From positions 186,001 through 250,000 of the forward strand of contig JAJIRX010000648.1 in the NCBI GenBank assembly GCA_023853785.1: a DNA stretch of 64,000 bases, read 5' to 3'. The notes under the pieces were generated by a model that worked only from the letters and a program-made list of their open reading frames with translations, had not been told where the DNA came from and did no database searches. The position numbers were made by a program, and so were the translations under genes. This DNA comes from Psilocybe azurescens (lineage: Eukaryota; Basidiomycota; Agaricomycetes; Agaricales; Agrocybaceae). This document shows, in pieces, positions 10,697-22,213 of this stretch. The stretch's first letter is position 1. Every line of letters starts with the position of its first letter.

Positions 10697-13536
10697 TCAG
10701 TCTTCTCCTTGAACCTCGACGTAATTTGCTATCGAAATGTGTATGAGCAACAAGCCCATCAATCAACAAAAAGATTAGAACGCACCAGGGAACAAGCCAA
10801 CTTCACCACGAGAATTCTTGCCCTGCCACCAATCTTCTGAAGCAGGTTCAATCTCTGTGATGATGTCGCCTTCGCGGAAGGTTATTTCGTTGTCTTCAGC
10901 GGCATCATAACTATCGAGAGACATCAGCGAAAATTTATAACAGACAACCCGGATACGAACTCGTAGAGTGCGATAGCAGTGATTCCGACATCAGCTGGAG
11001 GAGGCGTTGGTGCTCGTGGAGGGGCAGGAGGAGCAGCGGGAGCAGCCTAACAGAAAAGTTAGAATTTCGAACTGGTTTCGCAAATGTGAACATACGGGAG
11101 GCGGGGGTGGAGGGGGTGGTGGTGGTGGTGGAGGAGGAGGAGGAGGAGGAGGAGGAGGCGCTGCTTCCTCCTCGGCGGGTTGTTCCACAATTTCAACATA
11201 ATTGGCTAACGAGATAGCTATCAGAAAAAATAGAAGCCTTGAGAAATATATATCAACGTACATGGGAAAAAGCCCGACTTTCCTCCTGGGCCAATGCCTG
11301 ACCACCACCCTTCATCAATCTCTTCGATTTGTTCAATATATTCACCTTCTACCAAGCTCATCTCATTGTCTTCGGTTGCCTGAATATAATGTTAGCTTCA
11401 TCCATCGACAAGTAACGGTCAGTCATGGAAATTACCTCATATTCGTACAGAACAACCGCAACTATGCCTTGACCTGTGTGAGGTACATGGGACGCTTCAG
11501 GCTCTGCTTCAGGCTCTGGCTCCGGAGCGACCGACAGAGCTGCCATCTATTATATTGTAAGTCTAAAAGGGGGCAAATACATGCTTAAAAAAATCTGACC
11601 TGGGCAACTGGGGCTGCCGGAGGCGGAGGTGGAGGCGGCGGCGGTGGAGAGAGGCGGAGAGCGGCGGTGGAGGTGGAGCCTCATACTCTGGCTCTGCCCG
11701 CTCAATCCGCGCGGGAGGCGGAGGCGGCGGTGGAGGAGGCGGAGGAGGAGCCTCGTATTCCGGTTCTGCCTGCTCAACCAGAGCGGGAGGAGGTGGCGGC
11801 GGTGGCGGTGGCGGTGGCGGAGGAGGGGGAGGCTATATTGGTATGTTATGAGCATCAAGTGGCTCGGTCAATAAGAAGACACATACAGCTTCATACTCGG
11901 GCTGGGGCTCTGGTTCCGGCTCAGCTGCCGCTTCTTCAGTTCCCCAAGCCGCGTCTTGGACTGCTTCTCGAGCTGACAGATAGCTACTTGGAGCTGAAGG
12001 AGGTGGTGGTGGCGGTTGACTGGCATGGGCTGCATATGCAGCGCCAGCAGCAGCACCGACAACGACGCCTGCACCAGCGGCCGCCCCAACAGCGCCAAAG
12101 TTCCTCGGCGTACTTTGTGTAGTTGACGCTTTCCCGAAAGCAGGAGCGTTCGATTTGAAGACTGGTTTGGAAATAGGGGCTGCTGCAGGAGCTACGAATG
12201 CTGCATTGCGACTTTTGGCTTCCTCTTCTTCCGCCTGCTTTTTGCTAGAGCTTGTCTCTCGGTCCATGTCAGCTTCTTGGTACTGCTAACTGGAGCGTTT
12301 GTGCTCTGAGACGCGCTTTGTTGTTCCATGGCAGCAAAAGGATTCTTGAGTTTCTTTGGAGCTGGTAAATTAACGGGCGTGTATGCACTCTTAGTAGGCT
12401 CAATCCGATCGTCTTCCGCTGGTTTCGTAGGAACATTGGAAGCAGCGACAGGTGAAGGGGCAGCGACCGGGGTGGACCTGACCACAGAGAAGGCAGGCTG
12501 TTGCTTGGGAATCTAAAGGACGCATAAGTCAAGGAACTGTTAAGTACTGAGAAAAAACTCGCCGATGCACTGAATGCTGGTGATGCACTGAATGCTGGTG
12601 ATGCTCTGGACGCTGGCGATGCGCTGAACGCTGGACGACTACTAGTGGGCAGGGTTGGAGGGCGAGATGCAGCCGGGGGTGGAGCAGGAGGTGCTGGCGC
12701 AGGAGCAGCTTCTTCTGGCCAGGAATCTGCAGGCGCAGAACCACTGTGAACAGTCCTTCCGTAAAGAGATCCGGCAGATGTCGTCGGTGCCTTGGCTGCG
12801 CTAAAGGCCGGCCGAGAGGACGAGGATGGTGCTGCGGGTTTTGAAGCAGGAGGCGGGGCTTTCTTCAAAGCTGCAATATCAACCTTCCCAACGGGAGTAT
12901 AACTGGATCCTACGGGTGCGATAGGTTCATATTTGCGAGGTTGTTCCTTTTGGTTAGAGTACTTTGCCCCTGATGCTGCTTCAACTCGCGACATAATGAG
13001 CGAAGGGGTGACATCGGTCTACATGGGAGCGATGAGTTAACATATCATCTTGCACCTGATCTGAACGCGCACCTCATTTCGAGCAGTGATCACAACATGA
13101 GTTCCACGCAAATATCGAGAAACGGCACTGGAGTGAGTATGGAAAAGCCCCTTTTGGCTTCCGGAACACCATCTCCGCACCAATTGACCTGCACGAATTT
13201 GGGTAGTTGGCTCTAGAGGGATAAAGAATATAAGATGTTTGAAATGACATGAAGATGATCGTTATTACGTTGGGATCGACCACTTTCACGAAAGCATATT
13301 GGATCCTTCATAAGACTCGATTTGAGAATGTCATATCAGATGAACCTTAAATCGCACCTTCCATCCGAGAACTCTTCTTCCAGCTCTTCCAATCCGCCAT
13401 CTCCTGTGGCCTGAACCTTGAGATCATTTGTACCACCTTGGTAGGTGAATATCGCCCAATCTATTCCTCTTCCATCGATAACGTCTTGATATGCCTTTGC
13501 AATCTCTGTGCTAGAGAGATTGATTTGGAGAGACAT
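10697..13536 (-). CDS. abp1: actin-binding protein Abp1 (ADF-H + 2 SH3)
   Basis: Abp1 binds F-actin and Arp2/3 at endocytic patches. The ATG at 13536 opens MSLQINLSSTEIAKAYQDV, an actin-depolymerising-factor homology domain that runs on through KVVDPN and LPKFVQVNWCGDG. A long Ala/Pro/Ser-rich middle carries the conserved KLTWTERQALA segment, then acidic and polyproline blocks. Two SH3 domains follow: one from VVLYEYEATEDNEMSLVEG to FFPANYVEIVEQ, the other with YDAAEDNEITFREGD, DWWQGKNSRGEVGLFP and, after an intron, ANYVEVQGED before the stop at 10697. About ten short introns are visible; one (12513-12562) appears to be GC..AG. Two single-base frame breaks lie in runs at 13148-13155 and 12239-12243, each fixable by one extra A. 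Identity is secure from the domain order. Confidence 0.93.
11098..11159. repeat. GGT/GGA trinucleotide run (polyproline in abp1)
   Basis: A GGT block followed by a GGA block encodes about 20 consecutive prolines on the minus strand, between the two SH3 domains of abp1. A second proline-rich block lies at about 11618-11832. Such tracts could be SH3 or profilin ligands and are prone to length change. Confidence 0.85.
12563..12633. repeat. 18-bp coding tandem repeat in abp1
   Basis: Four imperfect copies of GATGCACTGAATGCTGGT on the + strand encode repeated FSASPA-like hexapeptides in the disordered middle of Abp1. The array ends at the proposed GC..AG intron. Confidence 0.8.
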
Positions 13537-14068
13537 ACGCCCTCTTTGTAGTTGTATGATAAGATACAGAAATAGGGAGAATAGACGGTGAGACACACTT
13601 CTGTTATTAAAGAGGTTTGTTTCGAGGCGATAAGTAAAAGATGCTGAAACGCGCAGTAGGGAAACGCAGTTCAAACGTTCCATTGCCGTTTCGGTGACAG
13701 AAATGCGTGGAATTCCGAGGTCACGTGGTGAATATAAGTTTCAAGTTGTCCAAGACTTTGAAATTGACATTGGACAACGCTGGTTCAAACGTACCTTCAT
13801 TGTTCAAACATTCAACTTGCCATGTCTCGAGTCACTGGACTGTCGCTTACATTTCAAGGTTTAGTCGAGGCTCGACGAAAGTTTTCTTGCACTGCCAGCT
13901 CTCTGATTGTATGGATTCTCCCTGCCGAGCAGAACCAAACATGCTATCTTACTACTTGGAAGGCTTGACTTGATGTGATGAAGCAAATACTCCCGGAATA
14001 TTGGAAAGAAAAAAGGTGCTTGAATTCCTGGTAGAAGCGTACTGCCATCTGACTGCTAATTTACTGGG
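13537..14068. other. intergenic between abp1 and carboxylesterase
   Basis: No gene seen. It holds the 5' region of abp1 and the 3' end of the carboxylesterase gene, both on the minus strand. The + strand ORF at 13707-13973 has no recognisable motif. Confidence 0.3.
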
Positions 14069-16180
14069 TCATACATTATAAAACGGAACCCCATACTTTC
14101 CTCTCCTGGATTCCAAGATCGTCTCCAGCTTCATCAACTCTGCCCATTTTTCATCTGAGGTCCATCCTATGCTTTTATCCTCCTTCAAAGTGAGCATGCG
14201 ACGGCTATTGTGACAGGACTTTCCCGCGTTCATCTCTTCGACCTCTTTGGAAACGCTGTTCACCCATTCTTTGGCAACTTCGATTTGGTCTGGCTCCAGA
14301 CTGGGAATTCGTAAGGCCCACAAGAGGCGATCGCACCCATGGGTTACGTATCCTTTAGATCTTGTCAGCAAGTCATTTTCTCAGGCTACAGAATAGGACT
14401 CGCCAAATGGCCGATACTGCTCAGGCGTCCAACGTATCTCATATCTCATGACTGGGTATCCGTGTGCTTCCAAGTCTTTCGCAAGTAGTCGCACAGGAAG
14501 ATGAACCTGGCCGCAGCTCATGATATCTCCGTACAATCTGGTGCTCTCTTTGCTCCAGCTTGTGGTGGAAGCTGGGAAATGCCTTCAAAAACCCTCAGCA
14601 ACACTAGTCGGGAAATATCGTTCCAGATTCGGCAATATGTCTGCAGGGCCATTGATAGGATGGGCAATGGAATAAAGATACCACTCTTCCGTGAGGTCCC
14701 CGACGACAATGCTGCTCACTCCCCGAGTCTGAAGGCCACGGGAGAGTCCGCCGCATCTTGCCATTCCATTGGACCTGGATTGACTGATATCCAATCCTCC
14801 GACAAACATCCACGAAATGTGCCGAATTGTCCTATGGCATCGGTTTCTATGACTTTTGTGATGGATTTCCATGACACTTTGCTTGGATCTTTGAGTGTTT
14901 GTAATACATCTGGGGCGTCGGGATCTAAATCAAGAGCCTGACATAGCGCGCTGAACTGCGGGCGGAGCTCTTCAGGCGTTTTGGGATCAGTCCTGTGGGG
15001 CATTGTTATATATGATACATCAACACGAAAGCTACCAAGTTCGAGAACTTACAGCATTGCATTTGACTGGAGAACAGCCGAATTAAATGGAGCACTTTTC
15101 CCAGCAGGAAGCATCGAGGCATGGTGCAGTAACTGATGCACAGAATGCCCGCCTGAAGCGTCTCAGGGGTCAGAATCCAACAACGGAGTAAATAAGTATA
15201 GTTAATCGACCTGCAGAAAGCCCGGTTATCTGGATATCGTTAGGATTGCCTAAAGGACGTCATGATCAGGGTCGAGGCCATAACGTCAGGGACACATAGG
15301 TACAAACCTCCAAAAGCCTCGATGTTGGCTTTGATCCATTCTAGCGCCACCCACTGATCTTTGAAGCCATAATTACCGGTGAGCATTGGCTTGTCACAGG
15401 CTATAAAACCAAATGCCGATAGCCTGTATCCCACATTCACCCAGATCTCCGAACGTTCAGCCGCACTGTACTGTGCTTGAGATCCGAGAGTGTGAGGAGA
15501 CCCGAATTGCAGGAAACTCAATTTGCGCAAAATAAGAAAGCGCACTGAAAACACGATTGGAAGTCAATTACCCTCCATGTATATATATCCTGACAGGAAA
15601 TCCTTTGACTTTTGGGAACGTGGGGGTATCGCAATGTTCAAGAAGAGCCTCCGATGAAAGATAAATATGGACAGCAGAAGAGGACGAACGGCATCTTACG
15701 GATTTTCTGACGGCTCTCCTAGTCCGACTTTGTCTTTGAAAGGCATGTCTTCAAAGCGGTTTGAATCCTTTGAATTCAGCAAGGTATAGAGAATTACCTG
15801 CAGCCTGTCCATCGTTCAAAGGTTGAACGGCATCTGTGTACCAAGTTAAATTTAGGGCACCATTTTGAAAAAAAAACGCTAAAGGAGCTATACAGACATG
15901 CTGTCTCTCTTATGTACTCTTTGTGCTCGTCATATCGGTAGTCTGCGGGGAGTGCGACAGGGTCTTCAAATCGTCCTGGGGGCAAGGCATACGGGACCTC
16001 TTACAGTAAAATATGAGCAAACAATCAGCATCTACGATGACGAAAAGAAAAATCTATACCTAAGAAAATGGCTGAACCATTCTTTGCGCGTCCCCCTATT
16101 ACGGGTCCAAAGGCAGTCTCCACGGTCACTCTCTCTGGATTATTCACCAACTCATCGTGCAGATGTGGGACTCCGGACAT
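14069..16180 (-). CDS. type-B carboxylesterase/lipase family hydrolase
   Basis: An alpha/beta hydrolase of the carboxylesterase type-B family, expected to cleave carboxylic esters; the substrate is not predictable. The ATG at 16180 opens MSGVPHLHDELVNNPE and the early strand VETAFGPVIGG. Later come PVRIYIHGG (oxyanion-hole HGG), WVNVGYRLSAFGF, NYGFKDQWVALEWIKANIEAFGG (diagnostic) and the nucleophile elbow GLSAG. The usual motif is GESAG, so Leu replaces Glu next to Ser while GxSxG is kept. DLTEEWYLYS and a VTHG segment follow; the stop is at 14069. Many short introns are present. There is no obvious signal peptide, so it is probably intracellular. One frame break near 14748-14756 needs one added base. 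The candidate transposon begins about 240 bp upstream. Confidence 0.85.
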
Positions 16181-16415
16181 GGTGAGCTTCAGGAGAGTGA
16201 GAGAGTTCCGTAGTTACAAACTCTCCTCGTTCAATTTTGATGTAATGCGTGGACCGAGGATGGACGTGGAAACCGAGTTACGGGGATGCTTTGGGGAAGC
16301 TGGGTGGAAAGATAACTTTAATCAGCACCGGCACTCGGATAAGCGAACTGCTTTGTCCAAAAATAGAAACCAGGATGCCCTAGCCTTAAGCTTAAACCAC
16401 GATAGTTGGATGGTG

Positions 16416-16425
16416 CCGGTGAGGA
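16416..16425. repeat. 10-bp direct repeat CCGGTGAGGA (candidate left TSD)
   Basis: The same 10 bases recur at 35507-35516, immediately outside the AGGATA-rich edge on the other side. The positions fit a target-site duplication of the large inserted block. KDZ-class elements are reported to make 8-bp duplications, so 8 of the 10 bases could be the true TSD. Confidence 0.45.
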
Positions 16426-16440
16426 CAACACTTGCAGTTG

Positions 16441-16700
16441 GTAGGATTAATCCTATCTTACTTATTTAAGCACACTAGGATCGATCCTGGCTTATAGTTG
16501 AACGATGTATCCTGCGATCATCCCAAGATAATCCTATCCAATCCTATCCTGTACACCAAAACCCATCCTAACAATCGGATACTATCCTATAAATTCTATA
16601 TTTTAATCCTATAATAAACCTACTACCTATCCTTACTTAACGACTATCCTATTGCTATCCTATCAATCGCATACCTTTCCTATGGCTTAGTTACATAAGC
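16441..16700. repeat. TATCCT-rich left subterminal array
   Basis: Begins GTAGGATTAATCC, then many short copies of ATCCTAT/AATCCTATCC. Read on the other strand these match the AGGATAGGATT units at 35215-35490, so the two arrays are inverted relative to each other, as subterminal repeats of one DNA transposon would be. Confidence 0.6.
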
Positions 16701-17442
16701 GCTTATGTAAATCTTGAATATCTAAATGCGAACTCCCAACCGTTTCATGATCCTCTCCGACTTTGTGGCATGCCTATATCATCAGCACAACGGCAACGAT
16801 GACGGCGGTGGGCTATCATAAGGGCTCAAACAATCATTCAATATCCATTCTCGCAAGGTCACTCAGAAACAGTGGCAAATACGAGGCACTGATTATACGC
16901 ATGACATGTGTAGGTATGTGGGAACGGTTGGGATGTGCATCACATAACGGACGGAACGAGATTATGTGCATTGGCCCAGGGAGTGGACAGTAAGATCTGG
17001 CTGGATAGATGTGGGGTATACAACGAAAAAAGTGAGAGAAGGAAACAGGTACGTTACACATAGGCCTCGTCATTCTCAACCATATGCGGTGCTTATTTCT
17101 TACCATTTTGCGGCTCGACTCTCAGAACCAGCAATACGTTAGGATTGCAAGTTCCCATAGTCCTCTGACTACTGTGTATAAAAGTCTTGCTTTACCTCCG
17201 CTAATGACATCTCCAAATTCTCCACTCGCCTCCTCCGCTGCCATTTCTGAAATAGCAGAAGATCAGTGAATTATGGATTACATTTTGTGGAGTCTGCAAC
17301 GACTACTTATTTACTTCCTTTACTATTATCCTTTCCAGGAGCAATTATTCCAGGCACGGTATGTGTATATCCATCCATACGAATGCTAATTAATCACATC
17401 AGTTATTAAATATTCCGAGCAATGTCAAATAATTAAACTTAC
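16701..17442. other. left interior of element, no clear gene
   Basis: No independent gene is supported. A minus-strand exon-like segment at about 17205-17262 (MAAEEASGEFGDVISGG) may be a terminal exon of the next gene. Confidence 0.25.
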
Positions 17443-19604
17443 CGGCCACTTTGGCGAGAGGGAACTCCTATTGCGGCTGGTTTCCTACGCTTTGTGGATC
17501 CTGTGGCCGCTATTTTTCCAGTTTGTTCTAGACCACCAGTGTGCGAATTAGCTGCTGTATCAAGAGTGTCAGTGTGAGTCACTGGAGAGATTGTGTCGGA
17601 AATGCTGGCTGATGAAGCAGCAAGTTCTTTCGGTTTATGTGCTTGTGGGGCTGTCGGTCTGTCGGGCTCGTTCGGCTTTTGCTTTTATTCTTTGCAGTGA
17701 GCTCTTTCGGTTTGGGTGCCTGTGTAGCCGTCGGTCTGTCGGGCTCATCCAATTCTCGCTTTCTTCCTTTTCTGGGTTTGGTAGCCATTGCAACCGGTGA
17801 GCCTGGTATGACGGATGGGGACCAAGAGACGGAGGGTATTGAAGGATCGGGAGTGTGATCAGATGCCGCCACTGCTGAGCCTGGCGTGGTGCGTGTGGCC
17901 TGAAAAATGGCAGGCATTGAAGGATTGGGTGTCCTATGTGTTATGTTAGCTCCCAGAGGTTGCGGTGCTGAGAAGTCAAGTTGTTCTCCTTCGGATGATT
18001 CAGATTCAACGATCCTCTTGGATTTTTTTTTTCGGAAGTTTTGGAGAAACCCCGAGGGGCATGCGACTTGGTTGAGAATTTGTTGTCTTGTTCTGATCAA
18101 GTTGAAGTGCATGAAGAGTTTCCCGATCGACAGAAAACCGCAAGGGGTCTTCTCCCCTTGCCTGCTCGGAGAGAATCGTTCCTAGTATTCTGTAAATGTC
18201 ATCGGTTGGCGCTTGCTGAGGATTGAGTGATTTGATTGACATAAAGGGAACCGGATTGTCAAGAAGCCTTGATCGTAGTTCAGAACTCAACCCTTCCCAT
18301 GGCACCAAAATGCGAGACCTGTCAGGTGGAATAGAGCCCACTATATTTAAGCACAATTTAGCAAATGAAATTATATTCTCAATGTGCATTCTACTTACTC
18401 CATGAGGCAGTAATGTAATCACTTAAGAGGCGTCTAGCGTCTTTTGGCGATACAGTACCCTCAAAGTCAAGGCCAGGAAGAATTGGAAATCCATCATTAC
18501 GACGTGATACTTCAATGACTTGAATAGAAGGGGTAGCATCAGATGTAACTGGCACAGATTTAGCTCGCTCTTTAACTCTGGTTAGTAATGTCCAAGGTGT
18601 ATGAGCTTTAGTACACACCAGGAAGAGCTTCAGTGCGTGCCCAGCTTTTGAAAGGCTTTTTATGGTTTCAGCAAAGTTTGGCACACATGATTCAAACGAT
18701 TTCATTTCAAGCGTATCTCCGATTGTAGCACTTGAAAGAACAGAATTATTAGCATATCACAGCATAATACAAAAGCTATAAGTCGTACCTGAATGATATA
18801 AGGTCATCTTTTGATTCCTGTACGCTCCCTGAACAAAAACACAGCATCACCATGTCCACTCCAGCCTCGCCCAATAAGGGGCCGTAAAGCAACGATTGTA
18901 TGCTCGACAATGCTCTGCTGATTTCTACTCATGGGTCATATCGTTAATTTACTCTTAATGTTAGGACTTTCAAGGACTTACTCGAATACGTGATTAATGT
19001 CTGGACCATTCTTAAGCTTTTCATTCTGCTTCTCAGCCTTGAGTTGGTATTCGGCTTTGGCAGCATCATCTAGATCCTCATATACCTCTTTTCGTATCCT
19101 TATGTAGTCTGCAAGATTGACGTCCTTGGATGATGAGCCCTCGGCCACACGTTTCTTTGACATTTCTTGGGTAATAATCTCCTTGTTTTCAGCTGCAAAT
19201 ACTTCAATGGCATTGGTAGCCCTAGGGCGCTTTCCCTTGTCTAATTTAGACGCCCGTTTGATGGAAACACCCTTTTTGAGCGATTGTGAAACCACCGCAC
19301 GATTTTCTGTCCAATATCAATACATTAGAGGTTGGAATTTTGCACTATAGTGTGGAGCTTACAATGCGCAATGAGTCTCCAGTTGTGTTTGGACTGAACT
19401 CGGTGATATAGGCAGGAAAGACTGTGGTGAGGACCCAATCTTTTTGGCGCCTTTGGTGTTATCTTCGGCATCACAAACGACATGATACTGTGGAAGATAT
19501 GTATTCAAGAATTTCACTTGATCTTTGGTAAATGTTGATTGTTCAATCAACGGAAGAGATGGGTGAATTGACATTTCGGCAGTTGGCTGAACTGTAGATG
19601 ACAT
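17443..19604 (-). CDS. transposon-type ORF, unknown function (cargo 1)
   Basis: The ATG at 19604 opens MSSTVQPTAEMSIHPS. Recognisable segments in order are: FLNTYLPQYHVVCDAEDN; WVLTTVFPAYITEFSPNT; after an intron, KIVRWFHNRSKKG; a basic region KRASKLDKGKRPRATN; a helical Lys/Glu-rich segment; GHALKLFLVCTKAHTPW; DGFPILPGLDFEG; ARRLLSDYITASW; and a long Ser/Pro/Lys-rich tail with several basic clusters, running to a donor site at 17443. The N-terminal W..VFP..F...WF.N pattern is one I associate with ORFs found repeatedly in mushroom transposons, but I cannot name a domain. Frame breaks: T run 19441-19445, T10 run at 18023-18032, and one near 17650-17700. The 3' end is uncertain. Confidence 0.5.
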
Positions 19605-19872
19605 GGCAGATAATAATATTAAGGAGGCATGAAATGACTTTGTTGCTGCTATATGTCAGCCGACATTGGCCTGAGGTCCAAGCAAGTTGTTATAGAATTA
19701 TTGTTCATTAGATCCCCTAGACTACACATTCAATTCTCATTCCATTCTCCATTTTTGGGAGATTGATTGGGCGCTTGGCCCGAAATGCTTAGTTTTTATG
19801 TCTGGCTCCGTTCTTAGTGATTCCCAATTTCTATAAAATACAAAGGAAATCGACATATATCTTTGCCTTGAA

Positions 19873-20190
19873 ATGGATGAACAATCTTTATCTCACTGTA
19901 CCTGTGAGCTTGTCAAAGATCAAAACTGTACTTGCGGGAAAGACGTCCATAATGGCCAGAAACTTTACCTGACTTATAATCAAATTTAGTATGTGGTTAA
20001 TTATATTCTTGGCTTACTGCTGACCAGACTGGAATAGTACCATTGCACGTCTCTGTGTTGAAGCACAGAATAAAGCAGTCAATGAAAACAAACGAGATCA
20101 CCCTCATCGATCTGCTAGGGCAACCCGTATGCCACAAAGATATGAAGCCTTTGAGTGCCATGAACAACATTACTCAAAAGACAAATCTTA
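19873..20190 (+). CDS. possible small two-exon gene
   Basis: The ATG at 19873 gives a short Cys/His-containing peptide (HCTCELVKDQNCTCGKD) ending near a donor GTATGT at about 19990. Across a roughly 40-nt candidate intron, a charged exon (NSTIARLCVEAQNKAVNENK, with RMPQRYEAFECHEQHY later) runs to a stop near 20190. The join does not hold frame exactly. Composition suggests real coding, but the product is unrecognised and could be a relic. Confidence 0.25.
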
Positions 20191-21640
20191 GTCGTAGATT
20201 TGTAATATCCATTACAGCTAAATGCAAAACGGTAAACGTTTTTGAAACAAACAGACGTGCGCCTTTGTTTGTATAAATACCCATATTTAGGCAGAGCTGA
20301 TGCGTAGTGAGGTGAGTATTAGGAAGCAGAGTGGCGACATAGTGGGCCAGCATTATCTGGCACCATTTACAGTAAGTGCACCATAATACGGTATACAGTG
20401 TAACTACAACGATGGCCAACTTTTGCCATATATCAGAAGAGAAAAGAACGCTGTCAGTTCCAAGTTCCAAATCTTGATTATGTTCGGCGTTGTTCAAATG
20501 CTATTCTCTTTGTGACCGCTTTTGAAGTGCCCCTTGTTCTAGTTGTTCTATAGCGGACTCGTCGTGACCTTGGGTCCGGGTCGCCTCCATTAGGTCACAA
20601 AATGCTTATGTAGTACTTAGATAATTCAATCGTGCTTGGACCTCCCGCCCCCCTCACTTTGGCGCTCTCATCCAGCATCCGTCCTGCTAACTCTTCATTT
20701 CGTTGTCCTTGCTTTCGATCAATCTCCCGCCATCACGCTGGGGTCACCAGCATTTGGGTGGTCGACGGCCGCTCAGGTCACCAAAATTCAAACTCCGAGC
20801 CCTAGTTTGGCAAGTCCGGCAGACATTGTAGCCATTTTGAGGTGCTCATCCGATCAGCGTGAGTTTCCTTCAGTCGTGTTCGTTCCCCACGTCTTTCAGT
20901 TGAATTTGTTCCCTCTGTGTGTATGCCTCTGCTCCTCCTCGCCCACCCGTTGCTCTCAAGCAAGCTGTTTCGAGCATGTAAAGTACGTATCTCTCATATT
21001 CACACAAATTTGAGTAGACTCTGATCAGTCCTTATACGTTGCCCAGATCTCTTTGCAGCCGTGCAGGTACCAACATAGGGAACAGAAGGAATGGATGGTG
21101 GGGAAATAGCAGCCTCAGGGTGCACCTAGCATGAATCACAAAGGTGTGTTTCGTGTATTATCATTAACATACCATCCCCCATTTTTGGCGCCCCTGGTGC
21201 CCAGGATTTTCGACCCGGAAATACACTGGCATCACCAGTGCGCTTTATTTCATTTCCACCCTCTTCATTTCTGACAGACACGTGCTCATACACGAACACC
21301 AAGATCTATCTTGGTGTTCTATTTCCTATCTAGATGTACGCCCCATCCTGCTTCCTCTCTGTCCTCTGTCCCCACCGTCCTCCCACAACCTACGGCTGTC
21401 GATTTTTACCACAACGGCATATGTCACGGCTGCCCACATGTTTTCCCTTCTACCTATGACCTTGGTGCTCCATTGCAGCATCACATATCTCTGCCGTCTG
21501 CTGCACACACCTCTCGTTTTACACTCCCCATCTCGTCTTCCACTCCCTGCTCCACTGTAGCAATGCATACGTCTGCCATCCGCTGTCTGTCGTCTGCCGC
21601 ACACACCTCTCCCTTAGCCTTACTGGAAATATCTTGGAAC
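20191..21640. other. interior of element, no gene recognised
   Basis: Short ORFs only. From about 20636 to 21640 the + strand is C/T-rich, so overlapping frames stay open by composition. Nothing matches a known transposon domain. Confidence 0.3.
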
Positions 21641-21644
21641 AACT

Positions 21645-22180
21645 AATTTGGTAGAGAGGCTCAGCACCGTTCTCTCGGACTTGATTGCTACAAGACAAGG
21701 TAGATCGCTTCCTGAACTTCTGGACCATGCTTGTTAATTTCAGCTGTAATTTTCAGGGTGCCTCAAATCCAAGATGAACTCAAACGATCCATAGCACACA
21801 CCCACAAGCAGATCGCGCATCTTCCTCCCCCCGCCCCACAGCCGACCCTCGCGAGTGAAATCTTAATCCTCTCGCACATGTTTGTTCAAGATGTCTCACA
21901 GAACGTCAAAGGTGTCCCAGACAAAATTGATTCTAATACCCCGTCTGGCTTAATCCAATCCATACGCCCGGAACAAGAGAAGTTCAAACGGGCCATCCAG
22001 CGCCACCGCCCCCGCAATTCTGGCCTTTCGAGAAAATGATCACCAATGGAAAACTCTCTGCCGCTGGATTTCCTTTGCTCTGAAGAAGGTGAGGGCTATG
22101 AGGGATTAAACTCTGGGAAACTCGTCAGCGTCTCTGAAAATATACATTGATGAAGTGTACAACCGAATTCAAAAGTATGC
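21645..22180 (+). pseudogene. truncated dynamin/Mx-type GTPase gene fragment
   Basis: Reading + from about 21647 gives LVERLSTVLSDLIATRQGRS and LPELLDHA, then an intron and VPQIQDELKRSIAHTHKQIA with LPPPAPQPTLASEILILSHM. Next come HQWKTLCRWISFALKKVRAM and finally IYIDEVYNRIQK. This order matches the stalk region of the Mx-like dynamin GTPases that are expanded in mushrooms. The GTPase domain (P-loop and DLPG) and the C-terminal GED are absent, so this is a fragment, probably carried into the transposon. The identification is by pattern memory of the family and the match is moderate. Confidence 0.5.
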
Positions 22181-22213
22181 GTTAATCACTCTCACATGTA
22201 GCGAGATAGCACA

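Noticed and set aside
11007..11201. Polyglycine ORF on the + strand
   Set aside because: Antisense of the polyproline tract between the SH3 domains.
11629..12122. Plus-strand Trp/Arg- and Pro/Gln-rich ORFs of 81 and 151 residues
   Set aside because: They are antisense images of the proline- and alanine-rich part of abp1.
21282..21646. Overlapping + strand ORFs of 92 and 111 residues
   Set aside because: Again a C/T-rich stretch open in several frames, without motif or splice signals.
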